Notes: a model not told the origin generated them from the sequence alone. 64,000 nucleotides of DNA from JAJRXG01 sp964640065 (GCA_964640065.1 CAZXIE010000002.1:1-64000); one strand, 5' to 3'. Positions 24,866-35,302 are shown, counted from the first letter of the stretch. Numbers and translations are program-made.

Positions 24866-27355
24866 ATGACCCCAGAAAGCAAAAAACTATTTAACAGAAT
24901 ACCTTACAAGTGGATATGGCGTCTGCTGTGGATAGGTGTGATCCTAGGCATCTTAACCTTTGGTAGCCTTCTCGTCTATGTGGGTCAAACCAAGATGCCA
25001 GATACTCAAGAGTTAGAAAATCCAAAATTTGATGAGTCAACTATCATCTACTCTTCTGATGGCGTAGAACTCGATCGATACTTTCAATCTAATAGACAGT
25101 GGATCAAATATGAAGACATCTCCACCAATGTGGTGCATGCTCTCATGGCAACAGAAGATTATCGCTTTTTTGATCATAGTGGTATTGATGCCAGAGGCAC
25201 AGCTAGGGCCTTTGCGTATCTCGGTCAGCGAGGAGGTGCAAGTACAATAACTCAGCAACTAGCAAAGCAATTTTTTACAGAAAAACGATCATCATTTTTT
25301 CCAAAAAGAGTTTGGCAGAAAATGAAAGAATGGGTGATCGCCATAGAGTTCGAAAGACGATATACCAAGGAAGAGATTATGGCCATGTTTCTCAATAAGT
25401 TTGAATTTACTTTTCAAGCGTATGGTATTGCAGCAGCGGCTCAGATTTACTTTGGTAAGGACCAAAAGGAGTTGACTATACCAGAAGCCTCCGTCTTAAT
25501 CGGTATGCTTAAAAATCCATATTATTTTAATCCCGTGAGGTTTCCAGAGCGCAGCATGAATCGCCGTAATACTGTGCTCTCCCAACTAAACAAATATGGA
25601 TTTATTACTCAAGAAGAGCATGATGTTTATAGGGCTGAAGAGATAGACATTTCTAGATTTAACGAAGGCCAAAATTATAAAGGTCCTGCTCCTCATTTTA
25701 TGTCGGTACTTAAGAAGAGGGTGAGAAATATATTTGATGAAAATCAAATTACAAAACCAGGAGGAGAGCCCTTTAATCTCGACACTGACGGTCTTAAGAT
25801 CTTTACGACGATAGACTCTAGGTATCAAAAGCACGCTAATGCTGCAGCCAAGGTACATATGAGAAATCTCCAAGAGAAGTTTTTCAATTCTTGGGGAGAT
25901 CGAGACATCTGGAGTTATATAGAGCGCGATAAAGACATTACTGATGATCAAGTAGAAAAACAAAAAAGAATACGAGACCAGCACATCACAAGACTCATAG
26001 AGCAGTCTGAAAGTTATAGGACGCTTCGATTTAGATATCTGGATGGTGTGATTAAAGAAATAAAAACGGAAATCCCAGAGGCTAGGCTATATGCAGGTGA
26101 CATAAGAAGACTTATAACAGCTGAACAAAAAGGAGCATACTTGGATGGCCTCATCAAGTCTGAATACATCACAAAGAATCAGAAAGAGACGTATGAAAAG
26201 ATTCTAACTTCTTCCAAGTTTAGTAAGTTGAAAATACAGTGGGGAAAGCTAAAAGATGCCACCAAATCACACTTCAATACGCCTCGCAAAATGCAAGTCT
26301 ATAGCTATGATGGTCCCAAAGAGGTGACCATGACTCCTATAGACTCGATCAAATACATGCAAAGCTTTCTACAGATCGGTGCAGTGTCTATGGACCCGTC
26401 TACTGGAGAGATAAAAGCATGGGTAGGAGGAAGTGACTATGACATATGGAAGTACGATCACGTAACTACCGAAAGACAGGTCGGGTCTACCTTCAAACCT
26501 TTTCTCTATACCGCCGCTCTTAATAGTGCCCTATCTCCATGTATGAAAATGAGAGATGTCCAACAAACTGTATCAGCTGGATCTCAATTTGGTCTCATGA
26601 AGGACTGGAATCCCAAGAATACCCGCGGAAAATTCACAGGAGAATGGATGACTCTTAAAGAAGGACTCAAAAAATCTAATAACTCAACTTCTGTTTGGAT
26701 CCTTAATGAGATTGGATCCGTTAGGCCTGTTATCGATGTTGCCACAAATATGGGTTTACCAAAAGAAAACATCCCTAAACAACCATCTATCATCCTCGGT
26801 TCTGCGGCGTTATCTGTACTCGATATGACTCGAGCATATAGCACTTTTGCCAATGACGGTGTGACGAGCACACCGATACTCATCAATAGAATTGAATATC
26901 AAGGAACGGTGATCTATGAGGAAAAGCCCAGAAGTCGCAGAACACTCAATGAAAATGTGAACTATGCCATGGTCAGGCTTCTGAAGCACGCGTCAGGTTT
27001 TATCAACCATAATTTTACCTCAGATACAGGAGGAAAAACCGGAACCAGCAATGATCACGTAGATGGATGGTTTATGGGCTTAACACCACACCTTGTCACT
27101 GGCACATGGGTTGGTGGCTCACAAAACTGGGTGAGGTTTCTTGATATCAGTGATGGCCAAGGTGGTCGTATGGCTCGACCCTTTTATGTGGAGTATATGA
27201 AGGCATTAGAAGCAGATCCTTCCATAGACATAGATAAAGATCGAAGATTTAAGGTGCCTATAGATGTCACTATAACAACTGACTGTGAGGCATATGAAAC
27301 TCCAGCCACTGATCAGGAGGAGGAATTAGACGAATTTGATGAATTGGGCCAATGA
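24866..27355 (+). CDS. Penicillin-binding protein 1A-type transglycosylase/transpeptidase
   Basis: An 829-residue bifunctional peptidoglycan synthase. One N-terminal membrane anchor (about 16-40) is followed by a GT51 domain with the catalytic glutamate in ATEDYRFFDHSGID and GGASTITQQLAKQ. The transpeptidase has the active serine in GSTFKPFLYTAAL, SNN and KTGTSND. A charged helical insertion of about 150 residues separates them, as in other Bacteroidota PBP1A proteins. The C-terminus is acidic (EEELDEFDELGQ). I use ATG 24866, one codon after a GTG. A paralogue follows 50 nt downstream. Confidence 0.93.
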   Translation: MTPESKKLFNRIPYKWIWRLLWIGVILGILTFGSLLVYVGQTKMPDTQELENPKFDESTIIYSSDGVELDRYFQSNRQWIKYEDISTNVVHALMATEDYRFFDHSGIDARGTARAFAYLGQRGGASTITQQLAKQFFTEKRSSFFPKRVWQKMKEWVIAIEFERRYTKEEIMAMFLNKFEFTFQAYGIAAAAQIYFGKDQKELTIPEASVLIGMLKNPYYFNPVRFPERSMNRRNTVLSQLNKYGFITQEEHDVYRAEEIDISRFNEGQNYKGPAPHFMSVLKKRVRNIFDENQITKPGGEPFNLDTDGLKIFTTIDSRYQKHANAAAKVHMRNLQEKFFNSWGDRDIWSYIERDKDITDDQVEKQKRIRDQHITRLIEQSESYRTLRFRYLDGVIKEIKTEIPEARLYAGDIRRLITAEQKGAYLDGLIKSEYITKNQKETYEKILTSSKFSKLKIQWGKLKDATKSHFNTPRKMQVYSYDGPKEVTMTPIDSIKYMQSFLQIGAVSMDPSTGEIKAWVGGSDYDIWKYDHVTTERQVGSTFKPFLYTAALNSALSPCMKMRDVQQTVSAGSQFGLMKDWNPKNTRGKFTGEWMTLKEGLKKSNNSTSVWILNEIGSVRPVIDVATNMGLPKENIPKQPSIILGSAALSVLDMTRAYSTFANDGVTSTPILINRIEYQGTVIYEEKPRSRRTLNENVNYAMVRLLKHASGFINHNFTSDTGGKTGTSNDHVDGWFMGLTPHLVTGTWVGGSQNWVRFLDISDGQGGRMARPFYVEYMKALEADPSIDIDKDRRFKVPIDVTITTDCEAYETPATDQEEELDEFDELGQ

Positions 27356-27405
27356 TGCCTGAGCTCTGAGGTATAATATCCAGTATATTGTGGGCTTTAT
27401 AGGGC

Positions 27406-30003
27406 ATGAGCTGGATTAAAAACTTCTGGAAATCTACTAAAGAAAGACGCTGGGTAGGCTGGTTATCTAAGCTACTCTGGTTGGGTGCTATCGTAGGTGT
27501 TATCGCTAGTGCCGTCGTCTTCTTCATGATCTCGAGGACAGACTTGCCCACCTTTGAAGAATTAGAGAACCCTCAGTATGATCTAGCCTCCATCATCTAT
27601 GATACCAATGAAGAGGCCTTTGGGAAGTACTATATCGAAAACAGAGAGTTCATCACCTTCAAAGATCTCTCTCCTAATATCTATAATGCTCTCGTTAGCG
27701 TAGAAGACGCAAGATATCATAGTCATACAGGCATAGACTTTAAAGCACTTCTGAGAGTTGCTGTCAAGTCTGTCATATTACAACAAGAAAGCAGCGGTGG
27801 AGGAAGTACGATATCTCAGCAGCTAGCCAAGCTACTCTTTAAAAGAAGCAGTCTATCTGGAAAATCATCACTTCAGCGAGCCATGGCCCTCGCTTCTATA
27901 AAATTCAAAGAATGGATAACTGCCGTGCGGCTAGAGAAAAGCTATACGAAGGAAGAGATCTTAGTGATGTATCTCAACAAGTTTGAATTTATAAATGGAG
28001 CTCATGGTATTCACTCTGCCGCGGAAATATATTTTAACAAGGACCAAAAGGATCTTTCGATAGAAGAGGCAGCAGTCTTAATAGGCATGCTTAAAAATCC
28101 GGCTCTTTATAATCCGGTAAGATTTTCAGAGAGATCCAAAGGAAGACGTGATGTCGTTCTCTCTATGATGCACAATCATGATAAGCTCGATAAAGTTGCT
28201 CTTGATAGTATGACATCGAAGCCGATCGATATGTCAAGTTTTAAGCGAAGCACTCAGAGTGAAGGCATCGCCCCATATTTTAGAGCAGAATTAACCAAAT
28301 GGTTACGTCCACTTTTACAAGAACCAGAATATCACAAACCCGAAGGTGGCATATATGACATCTACAGAGATGGTCTAAAGATCTATACAACTATAGATAC
28401 TCGATATCAAGTTCTCGCCGAAGAAGCTGTCAAAGAACATCTTACTGAGCTCCAAGAAAGATATTGGAGAGTTTGGCGATACGAAGACCCTTTTACTTTC
28501 GAAGCTGAAGGCGAGCAGGAAGAGTTACGTAGAGAGGGTTTAGAAAGACGCATTAGAGACACTGACCTATATAAAGATGGATTTGAAAATGCATTTTCTC
28601 AACTCAATGAGGACGTCGCTAAGGACTTTGGCTTGACACTAAAAGAACCAACCGTAAGAAGACTTCAAGACGATAGAGAATACTTAGAGCAAATTGATTC
28701 TAAAAAAAGAGATGTTTTTAGAAATCTGATAAAGTCCGATAAATGGAAAGAAATCACCCAAGCATGGCGCTCTTTCACCTCCGACATCAAAACCACTTTT
28801 AATGAAGAGATAGAAGCCGAAGTCTTTTCTTATACAGAACCAGGTGTTGAAAAAAAGAAAATGACAAGACGTGACTCTGTTTTATATCACCTCAGACACT
28901 TACAAGCAGGAGTCCTTTCCCTGGATCCAAAAACTGGAGAAATAAAGGCATGGGTGGGCGGTCCATCACACGAATATTTTAAATATGATCACGTCACGAT
29001 GAGGCGTCAAGTAGGCTCTACTATTAAGCCATTTGTATATGCTACGGCTATAGGTGTGCAAGGATTATCTCCATGTCAAGAATATAATGATATACAATAT
29101 ACAATCGCTCCAGGTGATGCTAACTTTCAAGTGGATGGTGTCTGGTCTCCATCTAATGCTAATGGCACCTTCACACAAAATAGATACAATCTTTATCAAG
29201 GCTTACTCTACTCTAAGAATAGTGTCAGTGTGAGGCTAGTAAAAGAATTGGGGACAGTAGAGCCTATCCGAGACCTACTCCATGATGTTGGTATAGACAA
29301 GTATGAACGAATTAATGGTGGCAGATATGTGGTGCCTGAAGTGCCATCTATTTGTCTAGGGTCAGTAGATCTATCCTTGATAGAGATGACTGGGGCCTAT
29401 ACCACCTTTGCTAATGACGGCGTATTTACAAAGCCAAGGTTCATCAGTCGAATAGAAGATAAAAATGGAAAAATCATTTACCAAAGTGGACTAGAACAAA
29501 GACGCGCGCTCAATAAACTTTATAATTCCGTTATGGTGGATATGCTTCGCAATAATGTTGGAGGTGGATATGGTCTTGGAATAAAAGTCCCAGCCGGTGG
29601 AAAAACAGGAACAACTAATGATTATGCAGATGGCTGGTTTATGGGCATCACGCCTAACCTCGTTACTGGAGTATGGGTAGGTGGTGATGAAAAGTGGGTA
29701 AGGTTTTACACCTTAGATGATGGTCAAGGATTTGTGATGGCAAGACCCATCTTTCAAAACTATATGAAGAAAGTAGAAGCCGATACTAAGCTCGGTTATA
29801 ACTCCGATGTAGCATTTGCAGATCCGCCACCAGAGTTTTTTGATATTACAGACTGCACTCGCTATAAGCAACAAGATCCAGATGAAGAAAGAGATCTGAA
29901 TCAGGGACAACAAGAGGATCTTGATGAGTTCGATGAATTAGAATTTGAAGATGAATTCGAGCTCGAAGATGAAATAGAACTAGATACTTCTAGATATAAT
30001 TAG
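27406..30003 (+). CDS. Penicillin-binding protein 1A-type enzyme, tandem paralogue
   Basis: An 865-residue paralogue with the same domains: membrane anchor, GT51 (SVEDARYHSHTGID with the catalytic glutamate, GGGSTISQQLAKL), a charged helical insertion, and a transpeptidase with GSTIKPFVYATAI, SKNSVS and KTGTTND. All catalytic residues are kept in both copies, so both should be active. It ends in a longer acidic tail (DLDEFDELEFEDEFELEDE) sharing LDEFDEL with the first copy. It is followed by a small membrane protein 29 nt downstream. Confidence 0.93.
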   Translation: MSWIKNFWKSTKERRWVGWLSKLLWLGAIVGVIASAVVFFMISRTDLPTFEELENPQYDLASIIYDTNEEAFGKYYIENREFITFKDLSPNIYNALVSVEDARYHSHTGIDFKALLRVAVKSVILQQESSGGGSTISQQLAKLLFKRSSLSGKSSLQRAMALASIKFKEWITAVRLEKSYTKEEILVMYLNKFEFINGAHGIHSAAEIYFNKDQKDLSIEEAAVLIGMLKNPALYNPVRFSERSKGRRDVVLSMMHNHDKLDKVALDSMTSKPIDMSSFKRSTQSEGIAPYFRAELTKWLRPLLQEPEYHKPEGGIYDIYRDGLKIYTTIDTRYQVLAEEAVKEHLTELQERYWRVWRYEDPFTFEAEGEQEELRREGLERRIRDTDLYKDGFENAFSQLNEDVAKDFGLTLKEPTVRRLQDDREYLEQIDSKKRDVFRNLIKSDKWKEITQAWRSFTSDIKTTFNEEIEAEVFSYTEPGVEKKKMTRRDSVLYHLRHLQAGVLSLDPKTGEIKAWVGGPSHEYFKYDHVTMRRQVGSTIKPFVYATAIGVQGLSPCQEYNDIQYTIAPGDANFQVDGVWSPSNANGTFTQNRYNLYQGLLYSKNSVSVRLVKELGTVEPIRDLLHDVGIDKYERINGGRYVVPEVPSICLGSVDLSLIEMTGAYTTFANDGVFTKPRFISRIEDKNGKIIYQSGLEQRRALNKLYNSVMVDMLRNNVGGGYGLGIKVPAGGKTGTTNDYADGWFMGITPNLVTGVWVGGDEKWVRFYTLDDGQGFVMARPIFQNYMKKVEADTKLGYNSDVAFADPPPEFFDITDCTRYKQQDPDEERDLNQGQQEDLDEFDELEFEDEFELEDEIELDTSRYN

Positions 30004-30032
30004 AATTAAACTTTGACTTTAAAAATAAAAAC

Positions 30033-30386
30033 ATGAAAGCACCAACAGCTAACCTTATTAACGCCGTCGTACTAATTATCATGGGCCTATGGGGCTACTT
30101 TGAGACAAGTTCTAATACTGCATTTATCCCCGTTGTTTTTGGTGTTGCATTATTACTATGCCACGGTGGAGTCAAAAGCGAAAATAAAGTGATAGCACAT
30201 GTTGCTGTAGTACTCACTCTACTGATACTTCTCGCTATGCTTGGCATGAGACTTCCAAAAGCGATAGACAGCGGTGGTATAGCTTTAGTAAGAACGATTC
30301 TTCCGATCATCACTGGTATCCTAGCTATGGTAGCCTTCATAGGTAGCTTTAGAGCTGCAAGAAAAGCTAGGGAAGCGGCTAACTAA
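30033..30386 (+). CDS. Small polytopic membrane protein of unknown function
   Basis: A 117-residue protein with about four membrane helices: ANLINAVVLIIMGLWGYF, AFIPVVFGVALLLCHG, VIAHVAVVLTLLILLAMLGM and RTILPIITGILAMVAFIGSF, ending in a basic tail RAARKAREAAN. The glycine-rich helices resemble the TMEM14-like four-helix fold, but I cannot assign a family. It follows the PBP pair in the same direction and could share their transcript; a hairpin follows it. Confidence 0.7.
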   Translation: MKAPTANLINAVVLIIMGLWGYFETSSNTAFIPVVFGVALLLCHGGVKSENKVIAHVAVVLTLLILLAMLGMRLPKAIDSGGIALVRTILPIITGILAMVAFIGSFRAARKAREAAN

Positions 30387-30406
30387 TTCCGTCTTAAACA
30401 ATAAGT

Positions 30407-30429
30407 GGGGAGATATAAAGTTTCTCCCC
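30407..30429 (+). terminator. Hairpin between the small membrane protein and the T9SS protein
   Basis: GGGGAGA pairs perfectly with TCTCCCC around a 9-nt loop. No T-tract follows, and the GTG at 30431 begins one base later, so it may regulate translation or be a weak terminator; if so the next gene may start at TTG 30443. Confidence 0.45.
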
Positions 30430-30430
30430 T

Positions 30431-32026
30431 GTGAGCGAAGCAAAATTGGTTCGGACAGGATTGAAGTGTTTTATTCTTGCTTTAGCTTTTCTGATAAGCG
30501 GAGAAGCTGTGAGTCAAAACAGTTATAGCGCTAGGTTTCGTCTATCTTCTCTAGACACAACTACTAATATCGCATGTTATGATATCCAGCTCTCTAATCC
30601 AGGGACTGAATCGTGGAGATTGTTCGCATATAACTTCAATCTCTTTTTTGATGCGAGTGTAGCTTCCTTCGTACGTGATAGCGTAGTATCAGATCAACAC
30701 GTATCTGAGTCAGATCCCATCTCACGTGTGATACCTACAGGTGTAGTTATGAACTCTGGGCTTCCTTACGACTCTATCGGTTTCTTAAGGATAAGTATCA
30801 GCGAGATTATATCTGGCCAAGGTCAAGAATTTGAACCCAACAGCCCGTGGATAAGCATCTCTCAGATCTGTTTCTTTATAGACCTAGAAGATATCACAGA
30901 CCCAACTACTTGTCTCGCTATCAACTTTGGTACAGATCAAATCAGAACAGCTACAGGTGCTAGACCAGATATAGTACAAGAAACAGATCCAGTTGATATT
31001 TCAAGAGATCTAACACCGGTAGACCGATTAGATGTGATGCCAGACAGATCATTCAACTCTTGTTTCGTGCTTGATGAAGACACTGAAGATCTATGTACAG
31101 ATGGTATCGACAATGACGAAGATGGGTTACTGGATTGTGATGACCCTTCTTGTAATCCTGGCACTATAGATGTCCAGCGAGTTGAGATCGAATGCCTTAC
31201 TCCGACGGGATCGATTACTTTGGCTGGCACCTCTGGTGAAGGCATCTTGTATAGCATCGATGATGGAGCCAGTTTTTTCCCCGATAGTATCTTTGATAAC
31301 CTCGATGCCGGTGTCTATGATGTCGTAGTCACTCGTAACGATGTTTCTTCTTGCGCTTTCGCAAATACTGTCATCCTCTCAGCACCAGACTGCGCGGAGA
31401 CTGACGATATATCTTGTACAGATGGCTTAGATAACGATGGTGATGGTCTTATAGACTGTGCTGATGACAGCTGCCAACCACAGATAGAAACAGTCACGTT
31501 AAGAAGCCCAGCCATATGTCCCAATCTTACTGATGGTCAGATAGAAATTTCTTCTTTATTTCCAGATGTAGAGTACAGTATAGATAGTGGGATGACGTAC
31601 CAAGCTTCTGGTGTATTCGATAGTATATCAGCAGGCATATACCACGTATTCATCCGTAATATGATCACCATGTGTGAACAGTCTTCGGATATGAATCCCA
31701 TTGAAATTACTCCTGCAACCTCTTGCCAGACCGAAACTATCCTCCCAGACTTCTTTGTCCCCAATGTCATCAACCCTAACAATCCTCCTCAAAACCTTCT
31801 TTCTATTACTTCTGAAGAGGATTTATTTCTAAGGACCTTTGCTGTCTTCGATCGGTGGGGTAACCAAGTCTTTATAAGAAGAAATGTGCCGGCTACAGCC
31901 ACCGAAGGTTGGGATGGCAGATACCAAAATGGAGATGTCCGCACTGGAGTCTATATATATCTTCTTGAATTCGACTTAGACGGCGAAATAATGGTCTCCA
32001 GGGGAGACGTCTTGGTCATCAACTGA
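30431..32026 (+). CDS. Secreted protein with CHU_C/gliding-motility-type T9SS sorting domain
   Basis: A 531-residue exported protein: signal peptide (CFILALAFLISGEAVSQ), a beta-sandwich N-terminal region, and two calcium-binding cysteine repeats (CTDGIDNDEDGLLDCDDPSC near residue 220 and CTDGLDNDGDGLIDCADDSC near 330) alternating with SprB-like repeat segments (SIDDGASFFPDSIFDNLDAG; SIDSGMTYQASGVFDSISAG). The C-terminal about 85 residues (FVPNVINPNN ... FDRWGNQVF ... GWDGRYQNGDVRTGVYIYLLEF) are the CHU_C type B sorting domain of the type IX system. It is probably cell-surface or secreted; no enzyme activity is seen. Start is GTG at 30431. Confidence 0.88.
   Translation: MSEAKLVRTGLKCFILALAFLISGEAVSQNSYSARFRLSSLDTTTNIACYDIQLSNPGTESWRLFAYNFNLFFDASVASFVRDSVVSDQHVSESDPISRVIPTGVVMNSGLPYDSIGFLRISISEIISGQGQEFEPNSPWISISQICFFIDLEDITDPTTCLAINFGTDQIRTATGARPDIVQETDPVDISRDLTPVDRLDVMPDRSFNSCFVLDEDTEDLCTDGIDNDEDGLLDCDDPSCNPGTIDVQRVEIECLTPTGSITLAGTSGEGILYSIDDGASFFPDSIFDNLDAGVYDVVVTRNDVSSCAFANTVILSAPDCAETDDISCTDGLDNDGDGLIDCADDSCQPQIETVTLRSPAICPNLTDGQIEISSLFPDVEYSIDSGMTYQASGVFDSISAGIYHVFIRNMITMCEQSSDMNPIEITPATSCQTETILPDFFVPNVINPNNPPQNLLSITSEEDLFLRTFAVFDRWGNQVFIRRNVPATATEGWDGRYQNGDVRTGVYIYLLEFDLDGEIMVSRGDVLVIN
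31354..31367 (-). repeat. GNRA mini-hairpin element (G-C pair, GAAA loop)
   Basis: Minus strand reads TATTTGCGAAAGCG. Inside the CHU_C-domain protein; coding strand encodes A-F-A-N. Confidence 0.8.
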
Positions 32027-32063
32027 TACAGTTTTCTCTTTCTTTTTGTTATACCTTCATAAC

Positions 32064-35000
32064 ATGAGTATTACTTATAGATTCCTAGTAACACTTGCTA
32101 TCACCACTCTTCCTTTTGTGCTATTGGCTCAAAAAAGCTTGATGGGACCTGTACAAGCATGGGACCAAGTAGAGGTGATTTCTATGGATCAACAGGATAA
32201 TGAAGCCCTCAGAATAGCGAATGGCTTTTATGGTGACTCAGGTGTAGGACCTAACATATTTGCGGAAGCGATATCATGCTACATCGACTGTGAGCACACA
32301 GGAACTTGGGAATCATCCAAAGACGGATTGATGATCTGGAGACAGAGAGTTCAGTCCAAAGGCGCCTACTCGTTGAATCTGGCATTTACCGAGTTTTATC
32401 TGCCTTCGTCTGCAGAGTTGACTATCTCAGATAAGAATCAAGAATTAATCATAGGCCCACTAACCTCTGCGGACAACGATGCTCATAATCAATGGTGGTC
32501 TCCGATATTTCCAGCTGATGAAGTTCTGATACAGGTTCGGGTTTCTCCCAAGCAATCTTCAGAATTACGCCTTGTTGTTGAGCAACTCAATCATGACTTT
32601 AGTGGTCTTGGCAAAGTCTTTTCAGGTTCTTGTAATCTAGATGTGATTTGTGGAGAAGCGGATGGGTTTGATTTAGTAGAGAGATATAGAGATGCCATCA
32701 ATGCTGTTGGGGCTATCACTATCGGTGGTACGGCAATGTGTTCTGGATCTCTAATTAACAATGTAAGAAATGACTGTACTCCTTACTTTCTTACAGCAAA
32801 TCACTGTGGTATTACTTCTGGCAACGCCTCCAGTGTAGTTGCCTATTGGAATTTTCAAAACAGCAGGTGCCGCGAACCTGGATCTGTAGAAAGTGGCGGT
32901 GTCGGTAATGGACGAATGTTAGAGTTTAACTCTGGATCTGTATTAAGAGCAAGATTTGATAGATCGGATTTTTCATTGATTGAATTAGATGATAATATCG
33001 ACACGCTGACTAATCCTTTCTTTTTGGGTTGGGATCGAGCAACAGAAAGTGTAGACTCTGCTGCGACAATTCATCATCCACGTGGTGAAGAGAAAAGAAT
33101 AAGCTTTGATTTTGGGTCCCTGACCTTCGGTATAGATGATTATTTTGTTAGAGTAGATAATTGGGAGGTTGGCACTACGGAATCTGGTTCGTCTGGATCT
33201 CCTCTTCTCACAAGAGATCAGTTACTCGTAGGTACGTTGACAGGTGGTGATGCGGCATGTGGTAATCGATTTGAAGACGATTATGGGATGTTTAAAGAAG
33301 CCTGGGAAGGAGGAGGAACTGAAGCAACGAGAGTAAGAGATTGGTTAGATCCTGATAACACAGGAGTAACTTCTATCCCCGGAAGATACTGTGTAGACAT
33401 CGCAAGATTAAGCGAGACTTTTTTATCCATATGTAGATCCTCTGGGGCATCACAGACCATACAGCTTACTGCTGAAGCAGGATATCAACAAGGGGGCAAT
33501 GTCAGCGTAGTTGATCCAGTACCTGGAGTAAACATTACTTTCTCCGATCAGGTCATTAGTAATAGAGAAACGATCAATGTAACTCTTGAGGTGAATGACC
33601 AATTTCAAGGGAACTCTGGACAAGCGACGATCAGAGTAGAAAATGATTTAGGCCCAGTTGATTTTAATATCAATCTAGAAGTTTTTGATAGTGCACCAAC
33701 ACCTGCAAATTTGTTGCAGCCGCAAGATGAAGCTACAGGTCTAGACTTCTTTGTGGACTTCGAATGGACTGATAATAGTCCGATATCTAGGCTAGAAATA
33801 TCACAACTTTCAGACTTTAGCGGCGGCTTATTAGTCTTCGATGATCTCAATGAAAATTCACTAAGTGTAACAGATCTTGAGGTCTCTACTACATACTTCT
33901 GGAGAGTCCTATCATCCAATGCTTGTGGTAATAGTGAGTATAGTGAGGTTCGTTCGTTTAGAACTGGCACGATTGTCTGTGAGACCTTTGGTGCTACAGA
34001 CACGCCTATCAGAATAGGTCTTGTACCTGAAACTTTATCATCCGTACGAGAAGTGCAGACGGATGGTGTGATCTCTGATATCAATCTTATAAATCTATCC
34101 ATAAGACATACATGGATAAGTGATCTTACGATAAGTCTTATCAGTCCTGCTGGCACTGAAGTTCTGCTCGTGGCCACACCGTGTAGTGATGAAGATGATA
34201 TACAAGCTTCTTTTGATGATGAAAGTAATCTGGTCAATCTAGACTGCCCTCTAACAACAAGTCGAACATTTAGACCTGCAGAAGATCTAAGCGCTTTTAT
34301 AGGTGAGGATCCAAGTGGAGAGTGGGTGCTACAAGTTGTAGATGGAGTATCTGAGGACGGTGGTGCACTTGACGACTGGACTTTAGAAATATGTACAAAC
34401 AAGTCCAACAGAAAATTCATTTCGATAAATCCGTCGTTCATTGAGTTCTGTGAAAAAGACGCATCTCCGTTGAATTTTAATATCGGATTAGAAGGAAATT
34501 GGATCAGCCCTAGTGGTATAGCAGTATCAACCGGTTCAGGTCAAGACGTACCTGTCGTATTTAGTCCAGATCCTATTAATGATGCAAGAGATATCAATAT
34601 AGTAATAGACGATCCAAGTGCTTTGGTAGGACAAGATGATATAGAGCTTGCGATATCAGACGATGGCAATGTTCTTAGTCAAACCATATCTATACTTCGA
34701 TTAGGTGATGGTACAGCTCCTGAACTCTTGGACCCTGCTGATGATATCATAGATGAAGGGTTATCTCCTACATTCAACTGGGCAACAGGAAATACAGAGA
34801 TGACAGACTATATAGTCGAAGTTTCGTTAGATGAGCAGTTTTCAAGGGTCATAGTAGCAGATACAGTGGCAAGCTTGGATTATGTCGTTCAGACAGCTTT
34901 AGAAACACTCACCACATACTTCTGGCGAGTAACAGCCATCGGCGAATGCCAAGACTATCCATCAGCCACTTTCTCTTTTGAAACTGGTCTTGGCACAGCG

Positions 35001-35258
35001 ACGATAGATGAAGCACTATCTACTATTAATATTTATCCTTCTCCTGCTGATCAATTTATCATCTTGGATTTATCAGATGTTATCACAGCAACTAGCTTTG
35101 ACATCTTTGATATCACAGGTAGAGTCATCCAACCAAGGACCAATATTACTTCTAGTGTCAATCGGTTAGATGCTTCTAACTTTGCAGAAGGAATATATCT
35201 CATGAGGGTCAATAGTGAAAAGGGTATTTATACGACTCGATTTGTTATCGCTCGATAG
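32064..35258 (+). CDS. Secreted trypsin-like (lysyl endopeptidase-type) protease with P domain and T9SS tail
   Basis: A 1064-residue modular protein. After a signal peptide (RFLVTLAITTLPFVLLAQ) and a propeptide comes an S1 domain of lysyl-endopeptidase type with H247 (TANHCG), D302 (SDFSLIEL) and S377 (GSSGSP). Then follow an FN3-like module (ends TYFWRVLSSNACGNSEYSE), a P/proprotein-convertase domain (about 640-780, SDLTISLISPAGTE ... DPSGEWVLQVVDG), a second FN3-like module and a C-terminal T9SS type A tail (NIYPSPADQFIILD ... GIYLMRV). It should be exported by T9SS and degrade proteins outside the cell. I start at ATG 32064, where the signal peptide begins. Confidence 0.9.
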   Translation: MSITYRFLVTLAITTLPFVLLAQKSLMGPVQAWDQVEVISMDQQDNEALRIANGFYGDSGVGPNIFAEAISCYIDCEHTGTWESSKDGLMIWRQRVQSKGAYSLNLAFTEFYLPSSAELTISDKNQELIIGPLTSADNDAHNQWWSPIFPADEVLIQVRVSPKQSSELRLVVEQLNHDFSGLGKVFSGSCNLDVICGEADGFDLVERYRDAINAVGAITIGGTAMCSGSLINNVRNDCTPYFLTANHCGITSGNASSVVAYWNFQNSRCREPGSVESGGVGNGRMLEFNSGSVLRARFDRSDFSLIELDDNIDTLTNPFFLGWDRATESVDSAATIHHPRGEEKRISFDFGSLTFGIDDYFVRVDNWEVGTTESGSSGSPLLTRDQLLVGTLTGGDAACGNRFEDDYGMFKEAWEGGGTEATRVRDWLDPDNTGVTSIPGRYCVDIARLSETFLSICRSSGASQTIQLTAEAGYQQGGNVSVVDPVPGVNITFSDQVISNRETINVTLEVNDQFQGNSGQATIRVENDLGPVDFNINLEVFDSAPTPANLLQPQDEATGLDFFVDFEWTDNSPISRLEISQLSDFSGGLLVFDDLNENSLSVTDLEVSTTYFWRVLSSNACGNSEYSEVRSFRTGTIVCETFGATDTPIRIGLVPETLSSVREVQTDGVISDINLINLSIRHTWISDLTISLISPAGTEVLLVATPCSDEDDIQASFDDESNLVNLDCPLTTSRTFRPAEDLSAFIGEDPSGEWVLQVVDGVSEDGGALDDWTLEICTNKSNRKFISINPSFIEFCEKDASPLNFNIGLEGNWISPSGIAVSTGSGQDVPVVFSPDPINDARDINIVIDDPSALVGQDDIELAISDDGNVLSQTISILRLGDGTAPELLDPADDIIDEGLSPTFNWATGNTEMTDYIVEVSLDEQFSRVIVADTVASLDYVVQTALETLTTYFWRVTAIGECQDYPSATFSFETGLGTATIDEALSTINIYPSPADQFIILDLSDVITATSFDIFDITGRVIQPRTNITSSVNRLDASNFAEGIYLMRVNSEKGIYTTRFVIAR
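32257..32270 (+). repeat. GNRA mini-hairpin element (G-C pair, GGAA loop)
   Basis: TATTTGCGGAAGCG. Inside the protease propeptide region, on the coding strand (encodes IFAEA). Confidence 0.8.
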
Positions 35259-35294
35259 GAACTATCTTTCTATACGAAGGTGTTCTATTTGCAT

Positions 35295-35302
35295 TAATTT
35301 TG
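35295..35302 (+). promoter_or_regulatory. Bacteroidota -7 box (TAATTTTG)
   Basis: Fits TAnnTTTG, 49 nt before the zinc peptidase start. No -33 TTG at the usual distance. Confidence 0.4.
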
